Assembly (NCBI GenBank): GCA_910587895.1
Contig: CAJUOE010000002.1
Coordinates: forward strand, 1-57,433
DNA from: an uncultured Lachnospiraceae bacterium
Lineage (GTDB): Bacteria; Bacillota; Clostridia; Lachnospirales; Lachnospiraceae
Direction: 5' to 3'
Length of the DNA: 57,433 bases
Part shown: positions 16,512 to 24,866 of the stretch, piece by piece
Layout: the number at the start of each line of letters is the position of its first letter
Position numbering within the stretch: the stretch's first letter is position 1
The notes under the pieces: model-generated
What the model saw: the letters and a program-made list of their open reading frames with translations, nothing else
Told to the model about the DNA's origin: nothing
Databases searched by the model: none
Translations under genes and position numbers: made by a program

Positions 16512-17123
16512 TTAGAGAAACGCCATCTGTTTCAACGCCGCCTTCAGCACTTCTTCCACTGTGGCATCTTCCGTAATTTCCACGCCGTTTACCGCCTTCA
16601 AAGCCTCCGTGGAAGAATAGCCCAGCGCGGTCAACGCCTGTACGGCCTCGCTCTTTACAACGGAGCCAAAATTGCCAGCCTCCTCGGAGACATGCCGTGA
16701 CTTTGCCTCGAACGCATCTTCCAGGCTCAACTTATCCTTTAACTCCAGAATCAGACGCTGCGCCGTCTTGGTTCCAATTCCCGGCGCTTTGGCAATCGTC
16801 TTTGCATCCTCTCCTAGCACGGCAAAGCGCAAATCATCCGGCGTCATAACCGTTAAAATAGCAAGCGCTCCTTTGGGGCCAATTCCATTAACGCCCAAAA
16901 GCAGCTTAAAAATGTTAAGGTCATCCCGTGTGAGAAACCCGTAAAGTTTCATGGAATCTTCTTTCACATGGAAGTACGTATAAATCTTAATCTCCTGCCC
17001 GATCCCATGAAAACTGTCAATCATGCTCGCCGGAATATGGATGTTATAGCCGATCTGATTCACTTCCAGCACAATGGCATCCTCAGAGATCTCAACCAGT
17101 TCACCCTTCATGTACGAATACAT
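16512..17123 (-). CDS. ruvA: Holliday junction branch migration protein RuvA
   Basis: RuvA is the tetrameric DNA-binding subunit that holds the four-way junction for RuvB. The 203-residue protein has the OB-fold N-terminus (MYSYMKGELVEI), helix-hairpin-helix motifs around residues 70-125 (LLGVNGIGPKGALAIL and APGIGTKTAQRLILEL), and the C-terminal UBA-like domain III (ALGYSSTEALKAV). The length is normal. It starts 1 base after miaB, with AGGAGG upstream, indicating one transcript. Confidence 0.97.
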   Translation of the reverse strand: MYSYMKGELVEISEDAIVLEVNQIGYNIHIPASMIDSFHGIGQEIKIYTYFHVKEDSMKLYGFLTRDDLNIFKLLLGVNGIGPKGALAILTVMTPDDLRFAVLGEDAKTIAKAPGIGTKTAQRLILELKDKLSLEDAFEAKSRHVSEEAGNFGSVVKSEAVQALTALGYSSTEALKAVNGVEITEDATVEEVLKAALKQMAFL

Positions 17124-17124
17124 C

Positions 17125-18612
17125 TCACTGCTCCTCCTGCCCTGCGAATTCCCCGTAAAAATAAAAGCCCCTGCACTCCTTTAACTTCACGTTCACAATC
17201 TTTCCGATTAATTCCTCATTTCCCGGAAAATGAACCATAAAATTATTGCCCATCCTTCCGCTCACAAGGCTTTCATCCTGTTCATTCACTTCTTCTACCA
17301 GAACCTCTTCCACTCTTCCGGTCAAAGCGTTTGCCCGCTCGGTCGCATGGCGCTGCACTTCCTTTAACAATCGGTCAAAACGATCTTTTACCACATCCTC
17401 CGGTACCTGCTCTTCCTTTATGGCTGCCGGAGTGCCGGTTCGTTTCGAGTAAATAAAGGTAAACGCGCTCTCATAGCCTACCTTGCGCACCACATCCATC
17501 GTCTCCTGAAAGTCTTCTTCGGTCTCCCCCGGAAACCCTACAATAATATCTGTGGTCAGCGCAATATCCGGAACTGCCCTGCGTATTTTCTCTACCAGCA
17601 ACAGATATTGCTCTTTGTCGTAATGGCGGTTCATCTCCTTTAGAATCCGGCTGCTCCCCGATTGGAGCGGCAAATGCAAGTGATTGCATATTTTGCGGGA
17701 ATTTGCCATCACTTCAATCAATTCATCCGAAAGGTCTTTGGGATGGGATGTCATGAAACGAATGCGCCGGATTCCCTCTATCTTCTCAATTTCCAAAAGC
17801 AATTCTGCAAATGTCACCGGCTCCTCAAGGTTCTTCCCGTAAGAGTTGACATTCTGTCCCAGAAGCATGATTTCCACCACGCCGTCCGCAGCAAGACGCT
17901 CGATTTCCCGCAGGATGTCCTGCGGCCTGCGGCTCCGCTCCCGCCCCCGGACATAAGGCACAATACAATAACTGCAGAAATTGTTGCACCCGAACATGAT
18001 ATTGACCCCGGACTTGAAATTATATTTGCGCTCCATCGGTAAATCTTCCACAATCCTATCCGTGTCTTTCCAGATATCAATTACCATGCCATCCTGGACA
18101 AGGCTCGTATAAAGAAGTTCCGCAAACTTATAAATATTATGCGTTCCAAATACAAGGTCTACAAAGCGATAGCTTTTTTTCAGTTTTTCAATGACTTCCT
18201 CCTCCTGCATCATGCATCCGCAAAGCGCAATTTTCATCTGCGGATGTTTCTTCTTGTAGGCGCCCAGGTATCCCAGACGTCCCCAGACTTTGTTGTTGGC
18301 GTTCTCCCGTACCGTGCAGGTATTGTAAATTACAAAGTCCGCTTCCTCGGTATCCACAAGCTCATAGCCGATAACCTCCAAAATGCCCGCCAGCTTTTCG
18401 GAGTCACGCGCATTCATCTGACAGCCGTAATTCTGTACATGCGCAATCGGCCTTTGCCCGTTTTCCTGTTCAAATTCTTTCACCCACGCCCTGCATTTCG
18501 CCATGAAATAATACTGCCTTAAGGGTTCTTCTGTGGGCGGCGCTGCATTTATATCTATCTTATCCAAATCAATTTCATTATACATTTTTCCTGGCTTTTC
18601 CCTTCCTGTCAT
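17125..18612 (-). CDS. miaB: tRNA-2-methylthio-N6-dimethylallyladenosine synthase MiaB
   Basis: MiaB is a radical-SAM methylthiotransferase that adds a methylthio group at A37 of tRNAs already carrying the isopentenyl group. The protein of about 495 residues has three N-terminal cluster cysteines (C64 in NYGCQMN, C99 in NTCT, C133 in GCMMQ), the radical-SAM triad CNNFCSYC (C209, C213, C216), and a C-terminal TRAM-like segment. The open frame extends far upstream, but conserved sequence begins near here. The start at 18612 has AGGAAG close by and lies 13 bases after the GNAT stop. A second ATG at 18585, after AGGAAAA, is nearly as good. Confidence 0.95.
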   Translation of the reverse strand: MTGREKPGKMYNEIDLDKIDINAAPPTEEPLRQYYFMAKCRAWVKEFEQENGQRPIAHVQNYGCQMNARDSEKLAGILEVIGYELVDTEEADFVIYNTCTVRENANNKVWGRLGYLGAYKKKHPQMKIALCGCMMQEEEVIEKLKKSYRFVDLVFGTHNIYKFAELLYTSLVQDGMVIDIWKDTDRIVEDLPMERKYNFKSGVNIMFGCNNFCSYCIVPYVRGRERSRRPQDILREIERLAADGVVEIMLLGQNVNSYGKNLEEPVTFAELLLEIEKIEGIRRIRFMTSHPKDLSDELIEVMANSRKICNHLHLPLQSGSSRILKEMNRHYDKEQYLLLVEKIRRAVPDIALTTDIIVGFPGETEEDFQETMDVVRKVGYESAFTFIYSKRTGTPAAIKEEQVPEDVVKDRFDRLLKEVQRHATERANALTGRVEEVLVEEVNEQDESLVSGRMGNNFMVHFPGNEELIGKIVNVKLKECRGFYFYGEFAGQEEQ

Positions 18613-18625
18613 ATCTTCCTGAATT

Positions 18626-19180
18626 CTACAATGCGTATTCCAGCTGGCAGTCATACAATATATGTCCATGCTGGCACATATAGGCCTGCGCCAGATCGGC
18701 ATCGTACTCCTCTGCCTCCACGCAGCCCAGCGCATGATAAAATGCCTGCGTCTCCTGCGCAGGGTGCGCTGATATGTATAATCTCTCCGCCCCCAGTTTT
18801 CCTGCGCCGAAACTGGCATACGAAAACAGCCGTTTTCCAAGCCCCTGACCCCTGCAACTGTTCGAGACATGGATGCAGGAAAGCTGCACATACTGTTCTC
18901 TGGAGCCGAAACGACGGCTTTCCACGGAGGCGAAACCAACCAATTTTCCCCCCTGGAATGCGCCTAATACGATGCCCTTTGTGTTTACCGTATTTTTGAG
19001 GCATTCCACCAGAAACTGATACTGCGACTCATTCCACTCTTCCACAAAGCAGACGTCATTCAATACCCATATGCCCCATTCCTTCTGCCAGCACTTTGTC
19101 ACTTCCTGATGGCGTTCAAACCCTTCAAACAGCTCGCGTGTAATCTGAGGCTCCGAAAGCAGCTGTATCGAAATCTCCAT
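18626..19180 (-). CDS. GNAT family N-acetyltransferase
   Basis: The 184-residue protein has the acetyl-CoA-binding motif SCRGQGLGKRLFSYA (about residues 108-122) after a central strand LSCIHVSNS, and a C-terminal AHPAQETQAFYHALGCVE stretch typical of the GNAT fold. The substrate is unknown. It starts 2 bases after the proA stop codon and ends 13 bases before miaB, so it belongs to the proA-miaB-ruvA transcript. It is unrelated in detail to the other GNAT at 16.0 kb. Confidence 0.85.
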   Translation of the reverse strand: MEISIQLLSEPQITRELFEGFERHQEVTKCWQKEWGIWVLNDVCFVEEWNESQYQFLVECLKNTVNTKGIVLGAFQGGKLVGFASVESRRFGSREQYVQLSCIHVSNSCRGQGLGKRLFSYASFGAGKLGAERLYISAHPAQETQAFYHALGCVEAEEYDADLAQAYMCQHGHILYDCQLEYAL

Positions 19181-19182
19181 GG

Positions 19183-20436
19183 TTACGGTCTCACCTGCCC
19201 ATTTCCGTAAATAATATATTTTGTACTCGTCAGTTCTTTCAGTCCCATCGGACCTCTCGCATGAAGTTTCTGCGTGCTGATACCAATTTCTCCGCCAAAT
19301 CCGAATTCAAAACCATCTGTAAACCTTGTGGATGCATTCACATACACTGCGGCGGCGTCTATCTCATCAAGAAACTTCTGGGAATTGCTGTAATCTCTTG
19401 TGATGATCGCCTCGGAATGCCCGGTGTTGTACTTATTGATATGGGCAATCGCTTCTTCTATGTTCGCCACCGTCTTGACCGATAAAATATAATCCAGATA
19501 TTCCGTTCCCCAGTCATCGTCCGTTGCGCTTACGATATCACTGCAAACACTCCGGCTTGCCTCGTCGCCGCGAACCTCAACATTCTTCTCTTTCAATCTT
19601 TGTACAAGCCTGGGGAGAAGGGCATCTTTCACCTTCTCATGGACAACCAGCGATTCACAGGCATTGCATACGCCGATCCGCTGCGTCTTGGCATTGTATA
19701 TGATATCCACAGCCATGTCAAGGTCTGCCGTCTCATCTACATAAATATGGCAGTTTCCGGTTCCGGTTTCAATCACCGGCACGGTTGCCTGCCTTACCAC
19801 CGTCTGTATCAGGCCTGCGCCTCCCCGCGGAATCAGGACATCAATATATTGATTCAATTTCATGAATTTTTCTGCCGTCTCATGGCTGACGTCCGTAATC
19901 AGGCTGATGGCATCCTGTGGCAGCTCGCATTTTAGCAAAGCGTCCTGAATTGTCCTTGTAATGGCATGGTTGGAATGGAGCGCATCTTTCCCACCCCTTA
20001 AAATTACGACATTGCCCGCCTTGAAACAGAGTCCGAACGCATCTGCCGTCACATTCGGGCGCGACTCATAGATAATCCCGATCACACCAAGCGGTACACG
20101 TTTCTGTCCAATCATCAGGCCATTGGGGCGCTGTTTCATCGACAATACCTCGCCTACCGGGTCATCCAGCTCTGCCATCTGGCGGAGTCCCTCTGCCATC
20201 TGTGCAATCCTGGCCTCCGTAAGCAGCAGGCGGTCAACGAGCGCGGGCGCCATCTGGTTTTCCTTGGCCTGCTCCACATCCGCCTCATTTGCCTCCAGTA
20301 TCATTTTCATATTTGCCATCAGATAATCGGCTGCCGTCGTCAGCGCCTTATTCTTCTGGCTCGTAGGTAACACACGCATTGCAGCCTCTGCGGCTTTCGC
20401 TCTGCGTCCAATTTCTTCTAACGTCAGGTTCGACAT
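19183..20436 (-). CDS. proA: glutamate-5-semialdehyde dehydrogenase (gamma-glutamyl phosphate reductase)
   Basis: ProA reduces gamma-glutamyl phosphate with NADPH to glutamate-5-semialdehyde in proline synthesis. The 417-residue protein has the aldehyde-dehydrogenase-like fold motifs: the nucleotide-binding VILRGGKDALHSN near residue 148, and the catalytic-Cys stretch IGVCNACESL with C257. It also has the C-terminal FTDGFEFGFGGEIGIS and RGPMGLKELTS. The start at 20436 has GGAGG about 9 bases upstream; an earlier in-frame start at 20493 would lie far from any binding site. Its partner gene proB is about 15 kb away instead of adjacent. Confidence 0.97.
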   Translation of the reverse strand: MSNLTLEEIGRRAKAAEAAMRVLPTSQKNKALTTAADYLMANMKMILEANEADVEQAKENQMAPALVDRLLLTEARIAQMAEGLRQMAELDDPVGEVLSMKQRPNGLMIGQKRVPLGVIGIIYESRPNVTADAFGLCFKAGNVVILRGGKDALHSNHAITRTIQDALLKCELPQDAISLITDVSHETAEKFMKLNQYIDVLIPRGGAGLIQTVVRQATVPVIETGTGNCHIYVDETADLDMAVDIIYNAKTQRIGVCNACESLVVHEKVKDALLPRLVQRLKEKNVEVRGDEASRSVCSDIVSATDDDWGTEYLDYILSVKTVANIEEAIAHINKYNTGHSEAIITRDYSNSQKFLDEIDAAAVYVNASTRFTDGFEFGFGGEIGISTQKLHARGPMGLKELTSTKYIIYGNGQVRP

Positions 20437-20479
20437 GGTTTGTCCTCCTTTTTCCATCTCTGTTTTATATTTGTATGCA

Positions 20480-21055
20480 TCAAAAATCACCATAAATTCC
20501 CTGCTCCGTCACCACGGCGTCCATAAAAATATCGTGCCTGTCGCAGGGTACTTCGCGGATGAACTGCATCCCATAGCAGACGCCGACTTTCAGGCATCCG
20601 GGATGTTTTTCAAAAAATCTGTCATAATATCCTTTTCCATACCCCATGCGCCCGCCGCGGCTGTCAAATACAAGCCCCGGAACAAGCACCAGTGCATTGT
20701 CTGCGCACATCCTGTCACAGCCCACCGGCTCCATCACATGAAACGCTCCCTCCGAAAACTCTTTCAGGGAAAAAACCCCATAAAACGCCATATCACTTCC
20801 AGCAACCCGCGGAAACGCGATTCGTTTTCCCAGTTCCATTGCCCTTTCTGCCAGAGGCAGAAGATTGGCCTCATTTCCCAGTGGATAATAAAAGCAAATA
20901 TTTTTCGCATCCTCGAAAAAGGACTGTTCCTGCAAATTCTTACAGATCTGCCCTGACCACCCTGCAATCTCCTCCCCGGAAAGAAAATCCCTCTTTCGCC
21001 TCATATCTGCGCGCAGGCTCCGCTTATATTCGTCAATTGACCTCCGTTTTGCCAT
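20480..21055 (-). CDS. 5-formyltetrahydrofolate cyclo-ligase
   Basis: This enzyme converts 5-formyl-THF to 5,10-methenyl-THF using ATP, returning the stored folate to one-carbon metabolism. The 191-residue protein has an N-terminal basic helix (KRSLRADMRRKRD), the YPLGNEANLLPLAERA segment, and the hallmark C-terminal motif VPGLVFDSRGGRMGYGKGYYDRF. The start at 21055 is used because GGTGAGAA precedes it. It overlaps the DUF896 gene by 23 bases, and 43 bases separate it from proA. Confidence 0.95.
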   Translation of the reverse strand: MAKRRSIDEYKRSLRADMRRKRDFLSGEEIAGWSGQICKNLQEQSFFEDAKNICFYYPLGNEANLLPLAERAMELGKRIAFPRVAGSDMAFYGVFSLKEFSEGAFHVMEPVGCDRMCADNALVLVPGLVFDSRGGRMGYGKGYYDRFFEKHPGCLKVGVCYGMQFIREVPCDRHDIFMDAVVTEQGIYGDF

Positions 21056-21254
21056 ATTTCTCACCCAGGTTCTCAATGCTCCCATCGGGATTCACCACAT
21101 CAATATTATTCAGCTGTCCGCGCAGGTTCCTGCGTACAATCGCAATATATTCCTTTCGCAGAAGATCCTGTTCCTTTTTTTCATCTTCCGTCAATCCCTC
21201 CGCCTTTGATTTGCGCGCCAGTGCATTGATCCTGTCAATTTTGTTCTGATCCAT
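21033..21254 (-). CDS. DUF896 (YnzC family) small protein
   Basis: The 73-residue protein matches the DUF896/YnzC family of small helical-hairpin proteins, with the typical KIDRINALARKSKAEGLT start, then EQDLLRKEYIAIVRRNLRGQLN. YnzC of Bacillus is associated with the SOS operon, but no biochemical role is established. The start at 21254 has AGAGGAA about 6 bases upstream. It is the first gene of a leftward transcript, directly after a good promoter. Confidence 0.92.
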   Translation of the reverse strand: MDQNKIDRINALARKSKAEGLTEDEKKEQDLLRKEYIAIVRRNLRGQLNNIDVVNPDGSIENLGEKYGKTEVN

Positions 21255-21294
21255 AATTTCCTCTCTTTGTCTCATTTTTGCTCTTTTTATAATC

Positions 21295-21323
21295 ATTCTA
21301 ACCCATTTAGCTTGAAATTCCAA
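21295..21323 (-). promoter_or_regulatory. leftward promoter of the DUF896 gene
   Basis: On the minus strand TTGGAA (21318-21323) and TAGAAT (21295-21300) are 17 bases apart, about 40 bases before the DUF896 start codon. The -35 element touches that of the divergent phosphofructokinase promoter, so the two polymerase sites overlap. Confidence 0.75.
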
Positions 21324-21340
21324 GTATTTTCGTCTATGAT
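21312..21340 (+). promoter_or_regulatory. rightward promoter of the phosphofructokinase gene
   Basis: TTGAAA (21312-21317) and TATGAT (21335-21340) are 17 bases apart, about 40 bases before the start codon. It is back-to-back with the DUF896 promoter and shares the 21312-21323 region with it. Confidence 0.8.
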
Positions 21341-21379
21341 ATATTTATCTATATTTTTTCAAACGAAAGGAGAACAAAA

Positions 21380-22597
21380 ATGAAAAATCTTATTGTTGGA
21401 CAATCTGGAGGACCTACCGCCGTTATCAACGGCAGCCTGTATGGCGTTGTTACGGAGGGATTGAAGAGTACGCAGCAGATTGGCAAAGTATATGGTATGG
21501 TTCACGGAATCGAGGGATTCCTTGGCGGCCAATATATGGACATGGACACCGATATGACGAAGGACGAGCTGGCTGCATTAAAGACCACGCCGGGCGCATT
21601 CCTTGGCTCCTGCCGCTACAAGCTGCCGGAAGACTTATCAGATCCTGTTTATCCGGAACTGTTCAAGAAATTTGAAGAACTGAACATTGGCTATTTCTTC
21701 TACTGCGGTGGTAATGATTCCATGGACACAGTAAGCAAGCTGTCCCGCTACGCAGCATCTGTAAACAGCGACATTCGCGTGATGGGCGTACCGAAAACCA
21801 TCGACAACGACCTGGTTCTTACCGACCATACGCCCGGATTCGGAAGCGCTGCCAAATACGTAGCCTCCTCCGTGCGCGAAATCAACCGCGATTCTGAGGC
21901 ATATGACAAGCCCAATGTTATGATTGTTGAAATTATGGGTCGCCATGCCGGATGGCTTGCAGCCTCTTCCGTTCTGGCAAGATGCGAGAAAGACCCCAAT
22001 CCGCTCCTGATTTACTTACCGGAAGTTCCTTTCTCAGAAGAGAAATTTATCAAACAGTTAAAAGCTGCCATTGACGAACATAAACACGTAACTGTCTGCG
22101 TTTCGGAAGGATTGAAAGATGCAGAAGGCAACTTCATCAGCGAAGATTCCGTGGAAACTGCGGTAGACCAGTTCGGACATAAGATTTTAAATGGCTGCGG
22201 CGCTCACCTTCAGTCCCTCGTTAAGAGAGAGCTCGGCGTTAAAGTCCGTGCCGTAGAATTCAATGTCAGCCAGCGCTGCTCTTCCAACTGCCTGTCTGCA
22301 ACAGACTTAAATGAGGCTGTTATGGCTGGTTCCTTCGCCGTACAGGCTGCCCTGAAAGGCGAGACAGGTTACATGATTGCCTTCAACCGCAAAGACGGTG
22401 GATACGGCATTGATTGCGCCCTGGTAGATGTAAACGACGTCTGCAACAAGGAAAAGACCGTTCCGCTTGCGTGGATTACCGACGACGGCTCCAACTTGAG
22501 CCAGGAATTCATCGACTATGCTGCTCCCCTGGTTGCAGGTGAGTGCGAGCGTCCGATGAAGGATGGACTTCCGGTATTTGCTATCCGCAACCGGTAG
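21380..22597 (+). CDS. 6-phosphofructokinase, probably pyrophosphate-dependent
   Basis: The enzyme phosphorylates fructose 6-phosphate to fructose 1,6-bisphosphate in glycolysis. The 405-residue protein has the N-terminal loop GQSGGPTAVIN (7-17), GGNDS at 110-114 and MGVPKTIDND at 135-144. In ATP-dependent enzymes the two discriminating positions are Gly (GGDGS and PGTIDND). Here they are Asp113 and Lys139, the pair known from PPi-dependent phosphofructokinases. MGRHAGWLA and the C-terminal GEC stretch complete the family pattern. AAAGGAG lies 7 bases upstream of the ATG. The phosphoryl donor is an inference and needs an assay. Confidence 0.93.
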   Translation: MKNLIVGQSGGPTAVINGSLYGVVTEGLKSTQQIGKVYGMVHGIEGFLGGQYMDMDTDMTKDELAALKTTPGAFLGSCRYKLPEDLSDPVYPELFKKFEELNIGYFFYCGGNDSMDTVSKLSRYAASVNSDIRVMGVPKTIDNDLVLTDHTPGFGSAAKYVASSVREINRDSEAYDKPNVMIVEIMGRHAGWLAASSVLARCEKDPNPLLIYLPEVPFSEEKFIKQLKAAIDEHKHVTVCVSEGLKDAEGNFISEDSVETAVDQFGHKILNGCGAHLQSLVKRELGVKVRAVEFNVSQRCSSNCLSATDLNEAVMAGSFAVQAALKGETGYMIAFNRKDGGYGIDCALVDVNDVCNKEKTVPLAWITDDGSNLSQEFIDYAAPLVAGECERPMKDGLPVFAIRNR

Positions 22598-23114
22598 GGA
22601 AATTTCCCCTAACTGTCCATTATTTCACAAGATATATATGGATTTTTACTCATACAGGACAGGAGGCACGCCCCCTGTCCTGTATTGATACCAACGATTA
22701 TTCCACAACCTTAACTCTCTTCCCCTTCTCCGCCAAAATGCACCTGCCATTCATTTCAACTGAATCACGACATAATGATCCTTTTCATAAATGGAATGGA
22801 ACATGGTATTTTTTATCAGCTCCATTTCATCTGTTGAACCGCCCCATATTTTAAAAATGCCACCGGGGCAATGGCTGCCAGCAAAGCCAATGCAACGTCT
22901 GAACCAAACTTATAAAGCCTCTTACCGCGGGGGATTTGGGGCAACGCCCCAAGATCTTAAAAACATCAACATCTGCAATTTTTAAGATTCGTTCGAGCTT
23001 ATTTTTTAGACTCAGGCTTTTCATAGATTACTTGACACTACCAATTCTGATACCCATAATTCTCCATAACAAAGGCACGAACACGATGTCTCCACCGTTT
23101 CGTGCCCGATAATA
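22598..23114. other. 517-base stretch without an intact gene
   Basis: No full gene was found. At 22654-22683 there is a strong hairpin (ACAGGACAGG arms) without a T run, probably the 3' end of the phosphofructokinase message. On the minus strand the 22700-22850 part reads as a protein-like tail (EMELIKNTMFHS, then YEKDHYVVIQLK, stop) with no start, possibly a decayed gene. A short GGGGC-AAC-GCCCC hairpin lies near 22937-22953. An isolated TTGACA with a CATAAT 17 bases on (23032-23060, plus strand) faces into the neighbouring minus-strand gene and has no obvious product. Confidence 0.6.
23074..23106 (-). terminator. hairpin after the zinc-ribbon operon, possible terminator
   Basis: On the minus strand an 8-bp stem (GGCACGAA with TTCGTGCC) closes a 17-base loop just after the stop codon at 23115. 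It is followed by CTTTGTTAT, a weak T-rich tail. It may end the two-gene zinc-ribbon transcript. Confidence 0.45.
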
Positions 23115-24035
23115 TCAATTTAGCAGTTTCGAAGTATTCACACTTGTTGCATTGTAATGAACAGCATAGACCATAAGCTCATACAACGTTGTGTCACCAC
23201 CACAATCACTAACCGTAAATTCTGAAATCTCTCCGGAGTAATCAATTGCATACAAAACATTATTGGCTACTTCTACGTAGTAATCCACGCCATTGCCGCC
23301 TCCAGTTGTCTTCATGATCCAGGCAGCCGATAAAATGTCTTCCTTCGAATTCCCATCAGCAATATACTGATTAATAACCTGAAGAACCTTCTCCTCATTT
23401 ACTGTCAATTTAAGAACATTTATTTCAACTGATAAATCTCCCTTGTTTCCCGAAGAATCCGTCGCAGACAATACTATTTTCTGCTTCCCCTCTTTGTCTG
23501 TATCAAGTTCAGGACTCATAACTATTTTATCCGCAAGATTTTCCTCAAAATCATCTACCGTATAGTAGTCACTTGGCACAAACTTCTGTCCCGAAATGAT
23601 CGTTATACTTTTCGGTCCATCAATGACCGGTTTCGTTGTATCCACAACATTAACAGTAATCGTCTCCTCAGAATTAAAAATACCATTGGAAATCTCGCAT
23701 TTTACGTCACACGCCCCAATTTTTGAAGTATCTATTTCTTCCGTTAACTTTACAGAAGCATTGCCTGATTTTGCAATAACAATATCTTTTGCATCAACAA
23801 TGCTTCCGGCCTCAACAGATTTGCTGACGATTTCAATTGCGGTCATACTTCTGATAAGCAACAGAGCCACAATAACTGCAAGCGCTATTACTCCTCCTAT
23901 GGCTGCAAGATAGAAAATTTTTTTCGATTTTTTTATTTTTTCTTCTAACTGTGCGGCATCCTCCTGTGATTTGCCGCATTTATTGCAAAATACACTCCCA
24001 TCTTCTATTTCACTTCCACAAAATTTACAAAACAT
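23115..24035 (-). CDS. zinc-ribbon membrane protein with Ig-like (DUF5011-type) ectodomain
   Basis: The 306-residue protein starts with a four-Cys zinc ribbon (CKFCGS, then CNKCGK, residues 3-21). A charged linker and one membrane helix (about 41-62) follow. The outer part contains an Ig-like segment (DTTKPVIDGPKSITIISG near 135-155, then SATDSSGNKG) typical of DUF5011 domains, and a C-terminal region of unknown fold. The order suggests a cytoplasmic zinc ribbon and an extracytoplasmic adhesion or sensing domain. It starts 2 bases after a second zinc-ribbon membrane protein. The function is unknown. Confidence 0.75.
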   Translation of the reverse strand: MFCKFCGSEIEDGSVFCNKCGKSQEDAAQLEEKIKKSKKIFYLAAIGGVIALAVIVALLLIRSMTAIEIVSKSVEAGSIVDAKDIVIAKSGNASVKLTEEIDTSKIGACDVKCEISNGIFNSEETITVNVVDTTKPVIDGPKSITIISGQKFVPSDYYTVDDFEENLADKIVMSPELDTDKEGKQKIVLSATDSSGNKGDLSVEINVLKLTVNEEKVLQVINQYIADGNSKEDILSAAWIMKTTGGGNGVDYYVEVANNVLYAIDYSGEISEFTVSDCGGDTTLYELMVYAVHYNATSVNTSKLLN

Positions 24036-24037
24036 TA

Positions 24038-24670
24038 TTACACCTCATTTTCCCAAATACTATCCAGTATTTGATAGGCCTCCTCCATGTCTTCCATATC
24101 TAAAGCCTTCTCAAAAACCTCCCGGGCCTCGTCTATACTGTCTTCAAAATCGGATACCTTACCTTTATATAACGTTGCCGCCATCTGTTCCGCCGATTCA
24201 TCGCTATTTTTATATTGAGCCATAATTGCCCTATGAGCATAACATATAGACTTGGATTCCCAAAATTTATCTATCACTTTTGCATAATATATTTCCTCAT
24301 TGGTTGGGTCTTTTCCAACATTGACTTCAAAATCGACCTCGTCAATATGCTCATGTATTTCCTTCATCGGAACACTGGAATTGGCATCTGAATCTGCATA
24401 CTGCATAACTACTTTTTTCACATTGTCCGTATCCATTTTCTCAAGGTATTCCTGTCCCTGCACATATACCCTCTTAGAAACGCCTTCAATTGGCGATTTC
24501 AAACTATTTTTCTGGACAATGACCAACGCAAATACAGCCGACACTACCAGGATGGCTCCTGCCAGTCCCACAAAAATCCCGATAACATTGTTTCTTTTAT
24601 GTTTTTTTCCACAATTCGTACAAAAATCGAAATTGTCCTGCATATTGTATCCACATTTTTTGCAAATCAT
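24038..24670 (-). CDS. zinc-ribbon membrane protein of unknown function
   Basis: About 210 residues. It has an N-terminal zinc ribbon (CKKCGY, then CTNCGKK, residues 3-23), a basic patch KHKR, one membrane helix (about 28-50), and a mostly acidic outer domain that includes a long helix-rich C-terminus (FEDSIDEAREVFEKALDMED). The start at 24670 is chosen because AAGGGGATG precedes it; an ATG 30 bases upstream has no binding site. It is the first gene of a pair with the DUF5011-type protein and follows a strong promoter. Confidence 0.7.
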   Translation of the reverse strand: MICKKCGYNMQDNFDFCTNCGKKHKRNNVIGIFVGLAGAILVVSAVFALVIVQKNSLKSPIEGVSKRVYVQGQEYLEKMDTDNVKKVVMQYADSDANSSVPMKEIHEHIDEVDFEVNVGKDPTNEEIYYAKVIDKFWESKSICYAHRAIMAQYKNSDESAEQMAATLYKGKVSDFEDSIDEAREVFEKALDMEDMEEAYQILDSIWENEV

Positions 24671-24757
24671 ATCATCCCCTTTCCTGCCATAGGGCATCAT
24701 GCACTATCAGAAAACCAGATTGTAACAAAACAAATACTTCGCTCATGAATATGTTTT

Positions 24758-24786
24758 ATCCTACACGGTTATACATAAAATGTCAA
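24758..24786 (-). promoter_or_regulatory. promoter of the zinc-ribbon pair
   Basis: On the minus strand a perfect -35 box TTGACA (24781-24786) and TAGGAT (24758-24763) are 17 bases apart, about 90 bases before the first gene. A terminator for the LRR gene lies immediately upstream, so this starts a separate transcript. Confidence 0.8.
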
Positions 24787-24824
24787 TATTTTATAAATTT
24801 TTAATAAATCCGATACTTAGTAAC

Positions 24825-24861
24825 AAAAAACACCCCAGCCCTTTTACCAGAGCTGGGACGT
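24825..24861 (-). terminator. rho-independent terminator of the LRR protein gene
   Basis: On the minus strand CCCAGC pairs with GCTGGG, with partly paired flanks, around a short A-rich loop, followed by a run of six T (24825-24830). It begins a few bases after the stop codon at 24867. Confidence 0.85.
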
Positions 24862-24866
24862 TTTTG

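Noticed and set aside
18613..18939. N-terminal extension of the MiaB frame
   Set aside because: It overlaps the upstream acetyltransferase gene and its translation is not MiaB-like; it is an open frame by chance.
22654..22683. Strong hairpin after phosphofructokinase as a rho-independent terminator
   Set aside because: The stem is good but there is no T run on either strand, so I do not call it a terminator.
23032..23060. TTGACA with CATAAT 17 bases on, plus strand
   Set aside because: It points into the 3' end of a minus-strand gene and no gene or small RNA is visible downstream; kept only as a note.
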